From contig KV918793.1 of the NCBI GenBank assembly GCA_002049455.2, positions 124,001 through 188,000 on the forward strand: a stretch of DNA of 64,000 nucleotides. The letters run 5' to 3'. Below, one piece after another: positions 52,630 through 63,834 of this stretch. The stretch comes from Porphyra umbilicalis. Lineage: Eukaryota; Rhodophyta; Bangiophyceae; Bangiales; Bangiaceae. Each line of letters opens with the position of its first letter. The first letter of the stretch is position 1. The translations under genes were made by a program, and so were the position numbers. The notes beneath the pieces are model-generated. The model was not told where the DNA came from. It made no database searches and saw only the letters and a list, made by a program, of their open reading frames with translations.

Positions 52630-55600
52630 TCACTCAACCACATCCACGGGAAAGCCGTCAGCGTCGAGAAACTTGCCGCCGACCGACCACGCCCACGCTG
52701 GGGTGGCGACCCCCCCCCCGCCGCCACCGTCTTGCCGAGGCGGTCGACGAGGCCGCGGGCGCCGCCCGTGGGCGCCCCGCCCGCCGCCGCGCGCGCCTCC
52801 CCCCCCCCCCCGCGGCGTGGACGCCCCCCCCCCCCCCCCCCCGCCACCGCCGACGCTGGGGCGGGGACGACCCCCCCCGGGCGGCCGCCGAGCCCCGACG
52901 CCATCCCCACCCCGAGCGCCGCGCGCGCGGCCGGGGAGCGGAACGCGTCGCGCTCGCGGCGGTCGAGGAGCTCCTCCACCCCCCCCGCCACCGCCGCTTG
53001 GATGTCGGCATAGGCGTCGGCGGCGGCGGCGCGGTCGTCGACCGCCGCCGCCCCGTACCGGCGGGGCACCCCAAACCGCACGTACAGCCGGTCCACGGCG
53101 ACGGGGAGGGCGAGCGGCGGCACGAGCACCGTCTCCTCCTCGTCCGCCGCGCGGGGGCCCTGCCACGCTTTCGCGCCCGCGCCGGCGACGCGCGACGAGG
53201 CGCGGAGGCGGGCGGCCATGTCGGGGGCGGGCGGGGGGGAGGCGGGGGGCGCCCCACCGCTGCCGCCGCCGCCGTCGCTGACGCCCGCCACTGCCGCCGC
53301 GCGGGCGCGGGCGGCGGCGGCGCGCGCCTCGCGCGCCGGGCGGGAGCCGTCAAACGTGTCGCTCTTCCCCCCCCCCCCCCCCCCCCCCCCCACCGCGCCC
53401 CGCACGCGGCCGACGGCAGACAAGAGCGCGGCCACCTCTTGCGAGTCGACAACCACCCGCGCCATATCCTCCGTGCCGACCGTCGAGACGGGCACGATGA
53501 GGGCGCCCGCGGCGGCGGCGGTGCGGATAAACTCGGGGGTGGCGGGGAAGTGGAGGGAGTACTTGGCGTCGGACCGCCGCTTGAGCGCCTCCCGCGCGCC
53601 GCCGGGGAAGAGGAGCGCCCACTGGGAGGAGGCGAGGAGGCCCGTCAGGGCGCGCGGCCCGACCGTCGCCACCCCCGACGAGATGAGCTCGCTGCGCATC
53701 GCCGCAAAGCGCGCGCCGCGGGGCGACGTGGGGGGGGGGGCGCCGTCGCCGCCGCCGCGCGCGTCGCCGCCCCGGGGGGGGACCGTCGACTCCATAACCG
53801 CCGCCGCCGCCGCGGCCGCCGTCGAGCGCTCGGCCTGCCGCGTGCGGGCGGCGGGCGCCGTCGGTGCCGCCGGCGCGGGCGCGGCGGCGGCGGGGGTCCC
53901 CACGAGCCCGCCAAGCCCCGGCGGGCTCATCCCCCACTCGAGCAGCGCCGGGTGGGCGAGCGACCGCACGAGGACGCCCGTGTGTTTGTACACGGCGTCG
54001 ACAATGAGCGCCGCGTCGACATTGCCGAGGAGCGTGTGGTTGCTCACAAACAGCACCGGGGGCGGCGGCGGCCCGCCGGGCGTAACCTTGGGCAGGTGCT
54101 CGAGGCCGACAATGACCGGGTCACACCACTCGCGGAGGCCCGTGTAGGGCGCCATGAGCGCCGCCTCCTCGGCCGCCGACGGCGTCGGCGGCACGACCGT
54201 CGACGCCCACCCGCGGCGCACAATGCGCTCGCGGAACGCCGACACCCGGTCGCCCGACGCAAACGCCGCCGCGTCCGGGTGGACGTCCTTGACGACCGGC
54301 GTGACGGGCGTTGTCGCCGCCGCCAGTAGCGCCGTCAAGTTGACGCGGTAGTCTTGCAGCGGCGTGTGCCCCCCGTGGGGCAACATGCACCGCTTCATGC
54401 CCGGGATGGCCGACTCCAAGCGCGCCGCCTCAGACGCCGACGGCAGCAGCAGGTCGTTAACGCACGCGAGCACCGCAGCGTGGGGGGCGGCGCGCCCGAC
54501 GCGCCCGCAATCGTCGGCCGAGAGGGTGAATTGCGTCAGCAGCCGCACGCGGTGCGCAACGACCGCGTTGGGCAGCAGCTCGGGCGCGCTGGAGAGGAGG
54601 CCGGTCGCCGACAGCAGCGTGTCCACCGCCGACCGCGCGTCGGGGGCGGCCGCGTCGGGGGCGGCCGCGGCGGCGCCCGCCGCGCCGCCGCCGGCGCCGC
54701 GTCCGCGTCCGCGACCGCCACCGAGGCGCTCCGCCCAATCCGCGAGCGGCTTGGCCAGCTGCTCGACGACGGCGGAGCCGTCAAACACCAGCGGCAGCAG
54801 CACGGGCCCGAGGATGGCCTTGTACACGTCTTCGGGGAGGTTGCCGGCGAGCCGCTGCCACACGGGCGTGAGGGCGGCACGCCCAAAGGACGTGGCGGGG
54901 TTGATGACGACGAGGCCGTGGAGGCCAAACGCCAGCGGCGGCGGCACCGCCGCCGCCGCCGCCGCCGGTGACGCCAACGTTGACGCGCCCGCGGCGGGCG
55001 GCGGCGGTGGCGACGGCAAGGACGACGACGACGACGCTGCCGCTGCCGCCGCCGCCGCCGTCGCTGCCGTCGCGGCGGCGGCCGCCTCGCGGCGCCGCAC
55101 CAGCTCGTTGGCGACCGCAAACGTAAAGCAGCCGCCCATGCTCTCCCCCACGACCAGCACGTCGTCGGCCGCGTCGGCGCCCGCCGCCCACAGCGGCCCC
55201 CCACCGGGGTGCTCCCCGCCGGCGCCGCGGCTTCCACGCGCCGCCGGCGGCGCGCGAGCACCTCGGCCTCGATGAGCGCCAACACGGTGTCCGTGAGGTC
55301 CCCCCACCCCGACCGGTTGGCGCGGGGGACGACCAGGCAGCGCACGTCATAGTCGGCTTCGAGGTCGTCGAGCTGGGAGACGATGCTGTGGGGCGTCCGA
55401 CCACAAGAGAGCGGGGATGACGGTCGCCACAGCAGCGCAGCGGTGAGGCGTCAGTCATCTGCCCACCCCCCCCCCCCGCCTCCAGTGTCCACCCATGGAG
55501 GCCACCACGCTCCCTCCCCTCCACGCGCCCCTCACCATGGCAGCCCGCATCCACAGCGTCACACCCGCACCCCCCCTCCAGCACGTCTCCCCCCCCCCCC

Positions 55601-56887
55601 CCCAAACGTACCTCATCCCCGTCCCGTCAATGCCCGGCAAAAACACGAGCAGCCGCTTGGCGAGTGGGTTCCCCCCCCCCGGCGCCCCCTCCCGCCCCGC
55701 GGGCGCAATCATGCGCAGCGCCGTGCCGCGCGTAAACTCCATGCCGCGCACAAACTCGCCGCCGCCGCCGCGGCCTTCCCCAACGCGCCGCCACGGGGAG
55801 AAGAGGAGGCCGAGCTCCACCCCGCCCTTGACGTCGGCGGCGGCGGCGCCGCCCGCCACCAGCGGCGCCGCCGCCAGCGACGCGGCCACGCCCGGCACGG
55901 GCGGGGGGGCAGACGGCGGCGCCCGCCGCCGCCCCGACCGCCCCGACCGCCGCCGCTGCTGCTGCCCCCCGCCACCCGGCGTCGACGACGGGCCGGTGCC
56001 GTCGGCGCCCCCATACACCGCCTCTGCGTACGCGGCGGGGATGCCCCACGCCGCCGCCCCGTCGCGGAGGAGGGACAAGTAGCGCTCAGAGGGGCGCGCC
56101 CACCGCGTCGCCCACGGCGGCAGCAGCGGGCGCGCCGCGAGGCGCCCCGTCGGCCAATGGAGGCTCTTGGCACGCACCCGCGTCGGCTGCCCGCCGTCGA
56201 GGGCGGGCACCTCCACGTCGACGGCGACTTCAGTGGCGCCGCCCGGGAGTCCCCCCCCCTCCGACGCGGCGAGGCGCGGCCAATCCGCCGCCCGCATGCG
56301 GTAGACGACGCCCCACGCGGGGGGCGCCGACGACGACACTGACGACGACGACGACGACGACGTCAACGAGGACGGCGCCGCGCCGTCCCCCCCCCGCCCC
56401 CCCCCCGCGGGACGAGGTTGGCAAACGCGCCCTCCACCGGCCCGACGCCCGGCACGTTAAAGGCGGTGGCCCAGGCGGGCGCCACCCCCGCCGACGCGGC
56501 GACCAGCGGGAGGCGGCGGAGGGGCAACGCCGCACGTGGCCCGTAGGAGCGGGGCGACATGTTGGCCCCATACGCAAAGTAGAGGACGTCGGTGGGGAGG
56601 GGGGGGGGGGGGGGGCGCCCCGCCGCTGGGCCCCCGCCGCCGCCCCGTCCGCGCCGGCCGACGAGGGGGGGTCGTCGCCCACCGGCGGCGTCCGTCGTCA
56701 GCGGGCGGGCGGAGGGGGGCCCCGCCCACCGCCGTTGCGCGCAGCGGGCGGGCGGCGGCGGGGGGGGGGGGGCGGGTGGGGGGGCGCCCCCCCGCCGGGG
56801 TAGCGCCGACGCCCGCAGGGGGCCGCCCGTAAAGGGGCTGCCGCGGAGCGCCACGGGCGTGGTAAAGGCGGGCGTGGGGGCGGCCAT
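52630..56887 (-). CDS. Gamma-glutamylcyclotransferase-like domain fused to phytyl ester synthase/acyltransferase
   Basis: From the ATG at 56887 an Ala/Pro-rich N-terminus, possibly a plastid transit peptide, leads to a GGCT-fold domain: VLYFAYGANMS, FNVPGVGPVEGAFANL, GVVYRMRAADWPRLAASEG (the Glu fits the catalytic position) and SERYLSLLRDGAAAWGIPAAYAEAVY. The same open frame then gives LLVFLPGIDGTGM, the start of the PES alpha/beta-hydrolase. A 226-bp intron (55386-55611, GTACGT...CCACAG) leads to SIVSQLDDLEADYDVRCLVVPR, nucleophile GESMGG, NDLLLPSASEAARLE and HGGHTPLQD. The acyltransferase half has VLFVSNHTLLGNVD, LLFPGGAREALKR and RLYVRFGVPRRYG. Plant PES1/PES2 make phytyl esters and triacylglycerol from chlorophyll and galactolipid breakdown. 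The frame changes at a G-rich run near 56,390, near 55,205 and near 52,715; after the last, FLDADGFPVDVVE ends at 52630. GGCT enzymes release 5-oxoproline; a joint role is unknown. Confidence 0.88.
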
Positions 56888-57344
56888 GGCGGCGGCTGGG
56901 GCGGGAGCGGCGGGCGCACGTTGGCCGCGCGGATGCGGGTTCGGCCCGAGCGGTGGGGGGGGGGGGGGGGGAGGGGGAGGAAGAGCGCCACGCCGGCGGG
57001 GCAGCGCGGGCAGTGGAGGCGGGGGGGGCGCGGCTGGCGGCGCCGACACGACCGTCCGATGTCGTCGCGCGCGTCGACTGGCCGTCGGTGGCGGCGGCCG
57101 CACGGGGGCGGGGGCGGCCGTACAGTGAGGGCGTCAGCGCCAGCGGCACCACGGGGGCGGCGGCGGCGGGGTGATCCCCGCCCCCACCGCAGGCGCCGCA
57201 GCGAGCGGCGGCGCCGCCAAAGCCCTCGGCGCCGAGCTTCCACCCGCCCCCGCGCGGGAGGGCGGCTGCGCCGCCCCGCGTGCGTGGCGGCGGGCTGGCG
57301 CCGCCCGACCGACGCGCCGTGGAGCCACGCACTTGTGGCCCCCA

Positions 57345-57400
57345 TCTATCCGTCTGGCACCAATCAACGACCATTGGCACCAATCAACGACCATACTGTA
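57345..57400. repeat. CACCAATCAACGACCAT repeats, paired with an inverted copy at about 59,357-59,385
   Basis: GGCACCAATCAACGACCAT occurs twice in tandem here, the first preceded by TATCCGTCT. Near 59,357-59,385 the reverse complement is found: AATGGTCGTTGATTGGTGTC followed by AGACGGATA. The two sites face each other across about 2 kb. Confidence 0.7.
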
Positions 57401-60052
57401 AAACTGTACTGAAGGCGCGTTCGCGAAAACACCATGGCCTGGGAACTTGAAAATGACCAAACTGAATAAAATACGTTCACCGCACGTCGCAACCACAGGC
57501 CAGGTCCCCATGCTATGGGGCGATTTTTTTTCTTTGATTACCTAGGGCAGGCTTCAGTTTGATTTTCGCTCGATTTTAGTGTACTTGTGGAGTTGACACG
57601 TGTTCCAGAATTCATTACCATTTTCCTGCAGAGATCTCAGAAGGTCAGACTTGTTCGTTTGCTTCGAAGCGAACGGACCGGCGGTGTCCGTCGCGCGCCG
57701 TACGGACGCGACCACTCGGCGGTAGTCGTGGAACGCCTTGTGTGCTGCGGCGGCGATGCGTGGGAAAGCGCCGCCTCGGAGTACTGAGTGGAGCTGTGCA
57801 GGGGGCCCCGTGGGGCACCGCCTACGGTGAAAGAGGGGGAGTATTAGAGATGGGTTGATCGCCAGATGTGGACTAGTCACCGGGGGCACACGAGCAAAAA
57901 ATGTAATGGGGACGGTGGAGTCACGGTCAGGGAGATGGCCGCCGCGGCCGCCGCCGCACGCGCGAGTCGGCGTCGGGTGACACACAGACAGGGTGCGCAA
58001 GGCGGAGCGTGGCGGCCGGCCACGGCCGCGTCGCGCCGCCATGAGGCTGCACCGACCGTGCCTCCGCGCCGTGCGGGATTGTGGCCACTGGTGGCGGGCG
58101 CACGCTCGGCACGGACGCGCGCACCACAGCGGGTCGTGGCCGTCGTTGCGATCACTGCGAGTCCGGGGGGACGGGGGCGACGCGGCCGCTGTCGGCCACA
58201 CCCGCCGCTGTGGATCACGACTGCGACGGGCGCGAGGCACCCGCCCGCCGGCGACGCCGCCGCCAATACCAGGGCGGCGCGCGGAGCCGCGGCGGGCCGT
58301 CACTTGGGGGGGAGGGCGGGGGGGAAGGGGGGGGCGCCCGCCCGTGTTTATTCGTGGCGACAGCGGCGCTTCTGCCCGTGGCGGCGGCGCGTCGGATGGC
58401 ACGGGCATGCGGGTGACGACGCGGGAAACCTGCCGTCCGGGGCTGGTGCCGCCGCTGCCGCGGCCGCCTGTTGGTGGTCACTGGCCGGCGACCGTGCGGC
58501 CGAGGGTGCCGCCGCCGACGCCGCCGCCGACGCAGCGCACAACGTGTCTCCCCCGGGCGTCGCTGGGCGGCCACGGCCGCGCCACGGGGGGGGGTGGCGT
58601 CAGAAGCTCGAACCGCACATGCGGTAACGTGTGCGGCGGTGGTGCCGCGCTCGTCGTCAAGTAACGCGGCGCCCGGTGGCCGCTCGCCCTCAGGCGTCGC
58701 GTCGCCGTGTGTGGCGGTGGTGCCCTTTGCACCCCCTACTCGCCCGGTGCTCGATCCCGCCCCCCCCCCCCCCGCACCATGAATGTCGCTGTATCCGCGG
58801 CGGAGCCGCCGCCGTCTCTGCCGCCGTCACCACCACTGTGGCGGCCGCCGGCACCGCCGCGCGGCGGCGGCGGCGGCGCGGGGCACGGCACGAGTCGCGT
58901 CGGGCGGCGGGCGGACGGGCATCGGCAGTCCCGGCGTGTCTGGTGGTTTTTGCTTCTCTGTGACACTTGCCTTGCCTCGGCATTTTGGGGTTGCATGCTC
59001 CGAGGTGCTCATTGCGCTTCGCTTCTTCTTTGAACGGGGGGGCCGGCGGTGCCGTGGAGTGCGATCGACTTAGTGCGGAGAATTCGCATCAGAGAAAGAG
59101 TTGTTATTCCATACCTTCCCGTGGAGGCGTGCAATAGGCCAGTTGGTATCTGAATGATTCGACAGGGTGGGTCTTCACTGGCCACGTGTGTGACCCAGAA
59201 CCAATCGATTTTGAATTAGAGCGATGACATTGGCTCAGCCGGTATCGATAAGTTATCGTCTCGGGCGATGTGGGCCAATCATTCGAGCCAATAACGACCC
59301 CACGGCATGGGGAGCTTTACGCCGAGAATTGGCCGCAAGATGTTGGGGAAAAATTCGAATGGTCGTTGATTGGTGTCAGACGGATATCCCCGTTGGAGTC
59401 TGTATGGGATACCCCCACCACGCTCAGGCTGCGCGAGATGAGCACACAAGTCCACACTTGGCAATCTCCGACGTGACAAAGCCCTAGCAACTCTACCGGG
59501 GGCGCCCCGAGGGTGGCCCCTGCCACGGCGGGGGTGATGCCGTTTCGGGCGCGGCGGCGGCCGCGCGGACGTTCCGGCGTTCGTGGCGGCACGAGCGCGC
59601 GCCCGACAACGCGGCTGTGCCGACCACACGCGCGCGGCGCGCCGCCTTCCCGCCACGACGCCCGTTGCGGTCGCGTCGCCATCCCCCTCCCCGTCGTCCC
59701 TCACCGTGCACCTCTGGGCGGCTGCCCCCCGTGCACCTGTGATTGGGCTTGTGGTGAGGCGTCGGCCGGTGCACGCTGGCGGTGTGGTCGCGCGTCTCGC
59801 TGCGGTTGCGGTGCCCGCGGTGGTGGGTGGCATCACCCTCTACGTGCACGGGTGCACGCGCCCCTTGCCTCCCGCCCCGCCGACTGCCACCAGTGACTGG
59901 GGTGTTGCTCTCCCTGGTGTAGTCTGCTGTCTGTTTCTTTGGGTTTGCACCATCCCCCGCACGTTGTACACGTGTGGCGGCCGCCTGGGCCCGTCGCTGG
60001 TTCACTGTGCCCACACCCCTCCCTTTTTCCTCTTCCCTCTCTCTCTCCCATC
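57401..60052. other. Intergenic; no firm gene
   Basis: Positions 57,410-57,540 share words with 61,640-61,720 (GCGTTCGCGAA, CCATGGCCT-like, GGGGCGATTTTTT-like), suggesting an old dispersed repeat. From 57,866 to 58,627 a + frame is open, but its Ala/Arg/Gly-rich product is not recognisable. Positions 59,050-59,480 are lower in GC and hold no gene. The part just before 60,053 is CT-rich (CCTTTTTCCTCTTCCCTCTC), as expected for a promoter or 5' UTR of the next gene. Confidence 0.4.
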
Positions 60053-61352
60053 ATGCCTCGTCGCGGTGCGACCTCCCGCGCCGTCATTGTCGATGACGAT
60101 AGCGCCGACGGTACGGGTGAGTCGGACCACTTTGTCATGGCGACTGTCGCCCCCCCCTCGGCCGCGTCCTTTGCGGCGTTTCGGCGGGGCGCCGGCTCGG
60201 CGAGCGCCTCGTCCGCCTCGTCCTCGGACGACGACCGCGGGGCGGGGGGGCGCCGCGGCCGGGGGCGCGTGCGGGGGGGCGTCCCAAGAAGCGGGCGGCG
60301 GCGCCCTCGGGTGCTGCCGCCGCCGCCGCGGGGCCAGCGTCCAAGCAGGCGCGCAAGCGCGGCGCGGCCGCCACACTAGACGACGGTTCCGATGGGGACG
60401 GCCCGTCGCCGGCCGCCGTCCGTGATGGGCGGGGCGGCGCCAAGCGCGGCCGCGGCGGCGGCGAAGGCGCCGACACCGGCCCCCCCCCCCCCCCCCCCGC
60501 ACCACCTTTGTCCTCGACAGCGACGACAGCGACGCGGTGCAGTTTGTGCGTGCGCCGGCGGTCGGCCGGCGTGGCGGCGGGCGGGCGGCCCCCCCCTCAG
60601 ACGACGATTCGGACAAGGAGGAGACGGCCGCGCACAAGCGCGCGCGGGAGCGCCTGGCGGCTGCGCGCGCCGCCGTGCGCGCCGCAGACGCGGGTGGCGG
60701 CGGCGGAAGGGGCGACGGCGCCGCGGCGGCGGCGGCGGCGGCGGCGCCACCCGCGTCGGCGGCGGCGGCACGGCGGGGGGGGCGCGGCCGCCCACGGGCT
60801 GGCCGGTCGGCGGGGGCGGTGCCGGCAGGCAGCCCCGACGCGACCGACGCGGCGCTGCGGCGGGCGGCGGCGGCGCTGGCGGCGGCGGACGAGCCAGACC
60901 CGCCGTCGCCGCCGCCGCCGCCTTTGCCGCCGGCGGCCGAGGCGGCTCGCGGCGGCGGCGGGGTAGCACGGGGGCACGGGCGGCCGCCCGCCGCCGTCGC
61001 CGCCGCGGGCGCCGCGAATGGGGACGGGCCCGCGCCACACGCGCGGTCGGCTGCGGCGGCGGCGGCGCCCCGGTCGGTGGGCGCCCCCCCCGCGCCGTCC
61101 CCCGACGCGGCGCGGCGGAACCGTATCCTCGGCGTCAAGGTGCGCCTGCCTGGCGACGGAAAGCCAACGACCTTTCGCGTCAAGGGTGGCTACCCGTTGG
61201 AGCGGGTGCGGTTGGCGTTTGCCAAAAAGGTCGGCGCCGACCCGGCCGTCGTGCGCTTCCTCGTCGACGGGGAGACCGTGTCGGCGGGGGACACGGCCAA
61301 CGATTTGGATTTGGAGGATGGGGACCTGATCGACGCGGTCATGCGGCAATGA
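60053..61352 (+). CDS. Rad60/Esc2/NIP45-like protein with SUMO-like domain and SUMO-interacting motifs
   Basis: The C-terminus (about 61,115-61,349) is a ubiquitin-fold SUMO-like domain of the Rad60-SLD type: RILGVKVRLPGDGKPTTFRVK, ERVRLAFAKKVG, VVRFLVDGETVS, DTANDLDLEDGDLIDAVMRQ. It has no C-terminal Gly-Gly, so it would not be conjugated. The N-terminus has two candidate SUMO-interacting motifs, AVIVDDDSAD (residues 10-19) and FVLDSDDSD (near 60,510), and basic stretches such as RPKKRA and KQARKRG. Rad60, Esc2 and NIP45 work in SUMO-dependent genome maintenance with Smc5/6. I start at the ATG at 60053 (MPRRGATSR). The frame changes at a G run near 60,245-60,283 and at a C run at about 60,481-60,498. 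Only one SUMO-like domain is seen, whereas NIP45 has two. Confidence 0.8.
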
Positions 61353-62079
61353 CGGTGGGGGAGGGGGCAAGGGGGGGGGGGGGGGGGCGAGGGGAGCGAG
61401 AATCGTTGGCGCAATCGAGAAGCTTGATGCATGCATGGGAGGTCAGTGGGGGGTGAGGGCGTGAGGTTGAAGGCACACAGACTGCACAACCGTGAAGCTA
61501 AGGCGACGATGACACGGACACCACCGATCACTCCCGCCAACAACTCCCCTTGACCGAGCGGCCGGCGGCACGAGCACGTGCTCGCCCCAGTCCAAGGTTG
61601 CTCGCCCCAGTCCAGGGACATGAAGTAGGCCCCCTCCCCATGTGTTGGGGACGCGAAAAATCGTTTGACTGCGGTCGCGTTCGCGAAGATATCCTGGCCT
61701 TAATTTTCTAAACAAAAGCAAGTAAGTGTGTCCAGGTAATTCAAGGCAATAGAGACTTTTGGCAACTGGTTTGTGGGGAGCTTTGTGGGCACCTCGGGCG
61801 CCACGTAGGACACGTTTACTGTCAGAGGCGCATCTTCCCACCATTGCGACCCCTTTTCTCGTGTGGAGGGGGTCCCTGCCGACGACTTCGCCTCCTCTGT
61901 GGGAAGAAACGTGTAGACTTAGTTCATGTAACGTGGCGCACTCAGTCGGATTTATTCGGAACTGACATGCGCCTCCGATGAGGTCTGCCTCGGCTCGCGC
62001 ATCAGCACCCATCACCCGCACACTCCCACCGCATCCCCCCCCCCGCCACCTCCTCGCCCCGCGTCCGCCGCGTGTTCGT
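61353..62079. other. Intergenic, no supported gene
   Basis: Contains a G-rich run just after the stop, a repeated phrase GCTCGCCCCAGTCCA (61,580-61,616), and a lower-GC stretch at 61,660-61,960. No gene is seen. Confidence 0.4.
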
Positions 62080-62764
62080 GTGCCCCCCCTGTACGGTTCC
62101 GTGGCCCGCGCTCGCGGACGTGCCGCTGTACGTGGCGGCGGTCATGCTGTACGTGACCCTCGTCCCAGCGTCGTCCTTCGGCCGGGCGCTGTGGCCCGCG
62201 CTCGTGGACGCGCTCCTGTACGTGGTGGCATCGGCGCTATTCGTGTCCCCCCCTCCCGTTACAACTTGCAATCCGGTCTTATCGCCCGCACTCGTGGGTG
62301 CGCCGTTGTACGTGGCGGCGGCGGTGCTGTGCGTGGACGTGTTTTTCAACTCGGCGTGCGGGGGGGCGCTGTAGCGCGCGCTCGTGGACGGGGCGCTGTA
62401 CGTGTCGGCGGCTGTGCGGTACGTGTTCCCCCCCCGCGTACCAACCTGCAAGCCAGTGCTGTCGCCCGCGCTCGTGGACGTGACGTTGTACGGGGCGGTG
62501 GCGGTGCTGTGCGTGGACGTGTTTTGCAACTCGGCGTGCGGGGGGGCGCTGTAGCCCACGCTCGTGGACGGGGCGCTGTACGTGTCGGCGGCTGTGCGGT
62601 ACGTGTTCCCCCCCCCCGCACCAGCCTGCAGGCCAGTGCTGTCGCCCGCGCTCGTGGACGTGACGTTGCACGTGGTGGTGGCGGTGCTGTGCGTGGACCC
62701 TTTTTTTCAAGTCGGCGTGCGGGCAGATGCTGTAGCCCGCCCTCGTGGACGGGTCGCTGAGCAA
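62080..62764 (-). repeat. 180-bp tandem repeats (about 90-bp sub-units) that could encode a Ser/Thr-rich protein
   Basis: The phrase CAACTCGGCGTGCGGGGGGG and relatives recur at about 62,347, 62,527 and 62,706, a period of 180 bp, with a half-period marked by GCTCGTGGACG. On the minus strand the repeat translates as about 60-residue units such as TSAGDSTGLQVG, GGNTYRTAADTYSAPSTS and PHAELKNTSTHSTA. This is Ser/Thr-rich like cell-surface or mucin-like proteins, and the longest frame is 62002-62559. On the + strand it gives Arg/Gly/Val-rich repeats (ARGRGAVRVGG). A variable C run at about 62,430 and 62,610 changes frame between units. No signal peptide or start is evident. Confidence 0.6.
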
Positions 62765-63834
62765 GGTGATGGCGTAGGAAGTGTAAATGTACTATTTCGA
62801 TTCGTTCTCGTCACCGCCTCGACGCCTGCGGCGTTTTACGTGTCGGCGGCCGACGCTGCCGCGGGGGAGGCGGAAATTACGCGATTACAAGACGGTCTGC
62901 GCGGCTGGGTCGACGTCCACGGCGCTCTGGGTGTCGGTGGCTTCCGCGGTGGCGGGGAAGGGGGAAATTTGACTTTTCGAAGGCGGTCTTCACGGCGGTA
63001 TCGACGCCCGCGGGGGTGCGCGTGTCGGTGTGCACGGCAGCGACCGGGGCAGCTGCGCATGTCGGCGGTCACGCTCTATTGCTTGACGATATCGGTCGTG
63101 GAGGACGCGATTGGCATCGAAAGGGCGCCCACGTCGGTGCCTGTGGCGGTCAAACCAATCAAGATCTACGGCGCGGAGGCGGTCAACTGCGTCTGCACGG
63201 CGGTGTCATCGATCGCGTTCAGGTCGCCGGTGCCGTGGAGCGTCGTCTGGTTGCGGCATCGGTCGTCGTCGAGCGCGTGGCGGTGTCGGTATTCCTCGCA
63301 GCGCGCCACGTCGTGGGGGGGGGCGTCAAGCGCGTCATCGTGACGACTGCGACGCTGGAGCTAGTGGTCTTCCTGGTGGCCAAGCTGGTTTTCTCGTCGT
63401 TGTCCGTGCGGTATCAAGACGGGAAGCCCGTCTTAGCGGCCACGGCGGTGTGCGCGCCCGTCTCTTTGGTGCCCCGGCGGTGTGCGCGTCGGCGTTGTCG
63501 GTGCCCCGTCTGTGTGCGTGTCGGTGTCGGCGGCGCGTTTCGTGCGCTCCTTTTTTTTTGTCGGCAAGCGCGTGCATCAACGTGTAAGCGGGCGTGGCTG
63601 CGGTGCTGTGGCGGTGGTGTTGTGGCTTCAGGTGGCCGTCCTCATCACGTTGTAGGTGTAAACCTCCTTTTTTCTTCACGTGTTTCACGCGGTATTCGTC
63701 TTCTGACGCGGTGCGCGCCCCGTGCCGGCGGCCCTCAAGGAGAGCCACGTGTCGTGCTCGGTGATTGCCTGCGCGGCGGGGACGTACGCGTGCGCGTGCG
63801 CGCTACACGCAGCGCGCGGCGCGTGAGACTCGCC
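62765..63834. other. GC-rich stretch, no supported gene
   Basis: Continues with degenerate versions of the GTGTCGGCGG words of the adjacent repeat. Frames on both strands are short and unconvincing. Confidence 0.35.

Noticed and set aside
57866-58627. A 253-codon + frame as a gene
   Set aside because: Ala/Arg/Gly-rich with overlapping open frames on both strands; no domain, start context or splice evidence.
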